Shown one piece after another: positions 59,381 through 64,000 of a DNA stretch of 64,000 bases (position 1 is the first letter of the stretch; each line of letters starts with the position of its first letter). The notes beneath the pieces are model-generated. The model searched no databases. It had not been told where the DNA came from and was given only the letters and a program-made list of their open reading frames with translations. The stretch covers positions 3,252,001-3,316,000 of the forward strand of contig JAQPZY010001675.1 of assembly GCA_029931535.1 (NCBI GenBank), in the 5' to 3' direction. Position numbers and translations under genes: made by a program. The DNA is from Margaritifera margaritifera. Taxonomy: Eukaryota > Mollusca > Bivalvia > Unionida > Margaritiferidae.

Positions 59381-59627
59381 GTCCCGGGTGGCCGAGTGGT
59401 CTAAGGCACTCACCTTAGCCGATCACTTACATCTCACCTCTGCCCGTGTGGGTTCAAGTCTCAGGCTCAGTCTACGTGGGAATGTGAGAAAGCTTGCCAG
59501 TAGCTTCCCGTGGGTCGGTCCAGGTTCTTTCTCCACCAGATATACTGGCTGCCATGTATAGCCTATCATTGGCCGCCATGTATAACCTATCATGTGCTGA
59601 AAAATGGTGTTAAACCCACAACTAAGA
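59381..59627 (+). mobile_element. tRNA-derived SINE, full length, plus strand
   Basis: The A box TGGCCGAGTGG (59389-59399) and B box GGTTCAAGTCT (59451-59461) lie 52 bp apart, followed by the body (AAAGCTTGCCAGTAGCTTCC, GGTTCTTTCTCCACCAGATA) and the 3' end GCTGAAAAATGGTGTTAAAC. A short internal duplication (GCCATGTATAGCCTATCAT / GCCATGTATAACCTATCAT) is specific to this copy. It lies inside the DIRS-like element. The tRNA head resembles a Leu or Ser tRNA. Confidence 0.88.
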
Positions 59628-61511
59628 TGTCTCTTGGTGAGGGAGGCTGCAAGTGGTGGTCCCCCTCTTCTTCCCTAGATAACAAGACCAGAGGTATGGA
59701 AGATCTAGCATACGACCAGTCCAATGATCCATGGAGCCATCCATGATGGCATGGTTGAAGGAGGAGACATAGCCGACACACCAGCAGGTTGTTGGAGTTC
59801 TCAAGCGCAGTAGGGGTTGAATGGAAACATCAAAAAAGTGAGGTGTATTGACCGGATCCCTTCCCCCAGACCACTTGAAAGGCTGTTTCCCATAGGGATT
59901 GAAAGGAAGCATCAGAAAGTGGGGTGGGTTATCAAACCAATACCTTCCTCATGCTGTCTGACCCTTAGACTGGAGTTACCCAGTCAAACGACTAATGTTT
60001 TGATGACATGCACATGTAGATCTGTGCTTCATGCCCAGTGCTCGAAGTTCAGTGACCAGCACTCACTGCTCTGTGACCAGTGACCACAAAACCAAAAACA
60101 GAAGATGGGCAGCATAAACCTTACCTGGTGATCGGCGCCTGGTGCCCAATGATAGAAACTTGGTAAATGTAACCTGCGACATCACCCGGTGAATGGTGTC
60201 TGGTGTCCAAAGTATGGTGCCCAGCACCCGGTGACCGGCCTTCAATAAATGTCACTAGACACATATCCCAGTGATTGGCACCTGTTGACAGATCTTTGCT
60301 GACTGTCATCCAACACACTACCCAGTGCCTGATGCCTTGTCACTGGGCAATGACTGGTCCAATAATGCAGACCTCATTGGAGAGTCTGTTTGGAAAACTT
60401 GACTCTGATGAATAAGATCTTGCTTTAATTTGAGGTCTACTAGTGTGAGACAACAACTGCTATTCCCTACTGTTGGGAAAGCTGGGCTCGCTATTTGAGG
60501 CTGGCACCTCCCCTACACCGAGAAGTGCCGAAGATCCATCTCTCAGAGATCTCCCCTTAGTGGAAGCAGGCAACTTCCTAACTCCGGACACCTCTCTCAC
60601 TAAATCAGGTGACTTCCTTACACTGGGAAGTGCCATAATTGAAGCAGGCTACTTCCATACACCGGGAAATGTTGTAGCCACAGGCAACTTCCATATACTG
60701 GGAAGTACTGCAGCAACCTCTCTCACCAAGTCAGGCAACTTCCATACATGGAAAGTCTCGTCATTAAAACAGGCAACTTCACCAGAAAGTGCCGTAGCCC
60801 ATTCCTGAAAATGGGGAGGCTGAGAAGAAGAGGAAGATACATGACCCTTCTTCCTGACCCTATAGGCGCTGCAAGTTTCTGCTAAGTCCCTAACCTCGTT
60901 GGGCCACACAAAATAAATGGGGCAACAATCTGTCCATACACATGCCATGCATGCAAGACAGGTGGTGTGAGTGTCCTTTCATGCCCATATCTGCCAATAT
61001 CTTGAGCCATTATTGAATGCTGAAATGAAATATATAAATACAACAATCTACTGGAACAAAAAAAAGGGTAGTAAATACTTAACATAATACCAGTTCCTAT
61101 TCAAGTGATCAAACACAAGAATTACCGTTTCGCTAGCAAAACCCTTAAAATTAACAAAATTGGACCAGAGATACGTGAAAATAACCAAGGTCTGGAGAGA
61201 GTATAACAAGTACAACACAAAAAAGGATACAATTGACAGTAGAAATGCCAAAAGATGCCTAAATATACAAAGTGTTTTGCGCCCAAGAGACGTGTATAAA
61301 TGCAAGGAAAAGAAGGAAGATATTCATACTGTCTGAAGTCACTAAGGTACCAGACTGAAATCATGAATGTTTTTTATGTTAGACCTACAATTACTAAATG
61401 GAGGGTATAATTGCCTTGGACTGGGGACTAGGTCCAGGAAAAAATACAGCAATACAACAATAGCAGGTGATGTATTACTGCTATTAAATTTCCCAGCTTT
61501 TCTTTACTTAC

Positions 61512-61746
61512 CTTCTGGATTAAGCGAACGCATGTTCTTGGTCCTCTCAGCATTAAAGGGTCGGATCTGGATCTGATGCTCTAATACAGCATTTGGGTAT
61601 CGATCAAAGAAGAGCTCATTGATGGCCATGTCAAATGTGGGAATGACTTCCTGAGGATAACAAACCAACTGGCGATACAGGTCAGCATCAAAGTGACGCA
61701 GGTGTTCGCAGTTGATATTCAAGAACGGCTCCCCAATAACATTGAT
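61512..61746 (-). CDS. MCM4: MCM4 exon a (first visible): N-terminal domain
   Basis: The exon encodes residues 1-78 of the visible protein plus the first base of codon 79. It begins [10 protein letters not shown] and includes the MCM N-terminal stretch [18 protein letters not shown] and the segment [18 protein letters not shown], both very close to vertebrate MCM4. This part belongs to the helical A subdomain and the start of the OB fold, which help form the double-hexamer interface. The acceptor is ctgcag before ATC at 61746, so the exon starts in phase 0. The donor is GAAG|GTAAGT, leaving one base of a split Asp codon. No upstream exon was recognised between 61747 and 64000, so the preceding exon probably lies outside the window. 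Confidence 0.96.
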
Positions 61747-62049
61747 CTGCAGAGAAAATGGTGTGACAAACTATTTTTAATCCATAGGAGTAGTAACTAC
61801 ATTTTCCCTCTTTGTAATTTTCTTTTTTCTCCTCAAGGTCTAAAATTTGAATTCATGGTAACACTTATGTTGAAGAAAAATTATTCAGCATATACCAGGT
61901 CCTGTATTCACAAAACCACTCAACTTGAATACACAATCAAACTACCTTGTGCGATAAATATGAATGAATACATGAAACTATTTAGATGTATACAAAAAGA
62001 GATTTACATGCTTCAATTCTGACCAGTAATACTGTTAGATATGGATTGT
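61747..62049. other. Intron sequence upstream of MCM4 exon a
   Basis: The polypyrimidine tract and acceptor of exon a lie at 61747-61765. I found no further MCM4 exon here. Confidence 0.5.
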
Positions 62050-63545
62050 TCTTTTAGCAAGAGGCCTAAGTGCATCTAAGATTGCTCACCCCTGACTGAT
62101 ATCTATTCAACAGTCAAATGCAAGAGCACTTGACCAAAAAATCTGCGTTAGTATGAAGCCTTGTCTCAAAATTTCTTGACTGGTTATGACAACAGTTGTT
62201 TAAAGTTTCTCCATGTTTTATATCATAATCCATATTTGATAACAGATCAGAATTAGGGCTGAAACAGTTAGTAAATACATTAACCAATTACCTGTAATAA
62301 AATTATCTGAACTGTAACCGGCTTATTTCGGTTGAAAATACCTCTTGTACAGAGTGTGAACTGGCAAGAATTACAACATAATGAAAGTTTACAGTTTCTG
62401 AACTCTAATGAAACTTGCATGTTACACTTGCCGACAGAGACATTTTCTGCTTGCTTTTGCACAAGCTCTATATAAACATTCCACCTGCAATTTTTTGTCA
62501 TATTCTCTGCCATTTCATGCAGTAATCAGTACTAATCAGGCTGATTGTCAGGATCGATCAAACACAGTGTCAAACTTTAATATTGCCTGCATCAAAATTA
62601 CTTAGGACACAAAAAACATAAGAGGCATGAACTGTCAATGGAAGAAAACAGGGTTCATGTGTTCATGAATGTGTGTTTGCATAAAGCATGAGTGAAGATG
62701 GCATTAATATTATTCTGTATCATATCTTGGAATAGCAGATCACGGTACATGTATAGCAATTGGCTGCAACCAGGGCAGAGGTATTACAATGCTTCAATTC
62801 GTGTTTGAAGTTCGTTTTTGAAGAAAAGGCTGGGATTGAGACATTTTATTAGCATTTTCAATTTGCACATAAATTTGTTCAGATTACTAAATATGCTTGA
62901 TGTTACAAGCCAAGGAGGAGAGGGGGGCATTGACTAATCAGTTACGAAGTTTTGTAACAGGTTACCACTATTACTTGAACCATCAATTTTAGCTGGGTAA
63001 TTGTGACAGCCCTAATCAGAATCATTTGTGCAAAACTGTAAAGCCTTATATGCCAGGATACTTTCTGTCAAATTTAAAGGTTTAAGAAAAAGGTCATTTA
63101 TTGGTTATTAAAGTATTTACCATATTTCACAGCCAATTGGAAACATTTACACAAACTTGAAAGGCCTTCATGCCAGAATGCTGTTGTTTAAAATTTGTCC
63201 TATTCTGGTGAGAGTTTTAGAAGTTGTTTAAAGATTTTAATTTTTTTAAAAATAGTTTTAAATATTAGTAATGGCAGCCATATTTGATGGCGGACTGGCA
63301 TCACATATTTGTTGTTACTGTTATTTAAAGGTTTGCCTACTTTTAATAATAGCAGACATTTCTGATGATCAGTCAGTATCATTTGTTGAACCCGAAAGCT
63401 TTTATGCCAGAATGCTCTCAGCCAAATTGGTCAACTGGGTTTAGAGAGAAAATAAAAACAGCAAATGCTGATGGACAACAGACCATGAACGCCAGACACA
63501 GGGCCATACCACAAGCTCACTTGCCCTTTCAACCAATCGAGTTAA
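62050..63545 (+). repeat. Family B element with head and tail, split by a hAT insertion
   Basis: Head GCAAGAGGCCTAAGTGCATC at 62058, monomer sequence to 62253, a hAT insertion, then further monomers from 63015 (GCCAGGATACTTTCTGTCAA, TAATGGCAGCCATATTTGAT) and the tail ATGGACAACAGACCATGAAC, CACAGGGCCATACCACAAGC, ending near 63545. Confidence 0.8.
62246..63022. mobile_element. 761-bp non-autonomous hAT element with perfect 8-bp TSD
   Basis: ATCAGAAT is present at 62246-62253 and 63015-63022. Between them the element begins TAGGGCTGAAACAGTTA and ends TAATTGTGACAGCCCTA: an 8-bp perfect inverted repeat, imperfect beyond. An 8-bp duplication with TAGGGCTG ends is the hAT signature. Joining the flanks across one TSD restores an ordinary family-B phrase (GATCAGAATCATTTGTGC), which proves insertion. 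The interior has no recognisable transposase. Confidence 0.9.
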
Positions 63546-63860
63546 TTAAACCAACAAAGTAATGTTTATGACATAAAATTAAGTGGACTTCCTTAATACA
63601 GATCCATGCTAATGTACTGGCAGGACAGAAATTTTTAAATTGTCAAATACTTGATTGAGATAGTTAGTCAATATAGTCGCAGGACCTGCATTCAAACTTC
63701 TGGAATCTATTGGACTTCAGCTCAGCAACTATTCAAACAAACTGCAAAACTCCTTTAAAAGTTACTGTCATTTCCTAAAAATCAAACAAAAATTAATTTC
63801 ATTTACACTTAATTGTGATATTAACTTAAAACAAGGACTATGTAATAACAGGACAAACTC
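63546..63860. other. Unassigned AT-rich sequence
   Basis: Nothing recognised between the family-B tail and the terminal minisatellite. Confidence 0.5.
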
Positions 63861-64000
63861 CTTAGTAGACATCTCTGTATCAAGAGTACTGGCCATGTAT
63901 GTAAAGGTAGACACCTCTGTCAAGAGTACTGGCCATGTATGTATTTAGTAGACACCTCTGTCAAGAGTACTGGCCATGTATGTATTTAGTAGACACCTCT
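63860..64000 (+). repeat. 41-bp minisatellite running off the window
   Basis: AGACACCTCTGTCAAGAGTA plus CTGGCCATGTATGTATTTAGT repeats with starts at 63867, 63909, 63950 and 63991 (spacings 42, 41, 41). The last copy is cut by the window end, so the true length is unknown. Confidence 0.92.

Larger units (their letters stand above)
58085..61485 (-). mobile_element. DIRS-like retroelement, copy 2, with inverted termini and tyrosine recombinase remnant
   Basis: CTAGTCCCCAGTCCATGGAT lies at about 58125-58150, and its inverse CTTGGACTGGGGACTAG at about 61414, so the two ends are inverted, as in DIRS elements. In minus-strand order: a gag-like piece (60948-60650, NEVRDLAETCSAYRVRKKG), an unassigned part, an RNase H tail (about 59340-59100: AWVVDAYSLKWD, MYAYAFPPFRIIPQVLNKVR), and the C-terminus of a tyrosine recombinase (KVHEVRAIAASWAF at 58662-58621). 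Reverse transcriptase is not recognised, so it is internally deleted. Two SINE sequences are nested inside. Confidence 0.8.

Noticed and set aside
59381..59470. A tRNA gene, because A and B boxes are well formed
   Set aside because: The acceptor and anticodon stems do not fold, and the same head is joined to the same body and tail in several copies, so it is a SINE.
61747..64000. A further upstream MCM4 exon
   Set aside because: No segment on the minus strand resembled the expected N-terminal domain residues with flanking splice sites.

Overview
The window is animal nuclear DNA, most likely from a mollusc and probably a bivalve. Genes are split by GT-AG introns, the DNA is AT-rich, and most of it is repeats. 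The tandem arrays with a hairpin tail and the tRNA-derived SINEs resemble those described in bivalves. The phylum is an inference from repeat style, not from a marker gene.

One gene is certain. MCM4, a subunit of the MCM2-7 replicative helicase, lies on the minus strand and fills positions 61746 down to 7366. Twelve consecutive exons join in frame: 2007 nt, 668 residues and a TAG stop, with every junction GT-AG. They cover the end of the N-terminal domain, the C4 zinc finger, the OB fold, the complete AAA+ ATPase and the C-terminal winged helix. About 195 N-terminal residues, judged against vertebrate MCM4, must be encoded beyond position 64000. Exons are under 4% of the gene span.

The introns are a layered record of mobile DNA. 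I use local letters for tandem-repeat families. Family A (about 143-bp monomers) forms blocks at 5.3-6.0, 14.9-16.7, 20.2-21.3, 31.1-33.3, 36.0-38.5, 43.3-43.9, 45.5-47.5 and 51.8-53.1 kb. Family B lies at 1.8-2.1, 16.7-18.0, 19.2, 33.8-35.2 and 62.0-63.5 kb. C is at 2.6-4.0, 9.8-10.6 and 13.4-14.1; D at 23.5-24.8; E at 39.3-42.7; F at 49.6-50.3 and 55.7-56.4; G at 51.1-51.8; H at 48.3-48.9; I at 1.0-1.8 kb. Several families have a conserved head, a tandem core and a hairpin tail, like bivalve pearl / Helentron-like non-autonomous elements. All A and B arrays point the same way, antisense to MCM4.

Other elements are nested in these arrays: two DIRS-like retroelements with detached fragments (25.5-28.0 and 58.1-61.5 kb), a 5'-truncated LINE (15.2-15.9), tRNA-derived SINEs, several hAT-type elements (one 761 bp with a perfect 8-bp target duplication at 62.25-63.02 kb), TIR MITEs, two foldback elements, and minisatellites of 38, 23, 30 and 41 bp. 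The most unusual locus is 54.0-57.6 kb: a hAT element sits in a 30-bp minisatellite and itself carries a piggyBac-like element bounded by TTAA, and a second diverged copy nearby shares the same internal insertion point.

No rRNA, functional tRNA, CRISPR array or second convincing protein-coding host gene was found.
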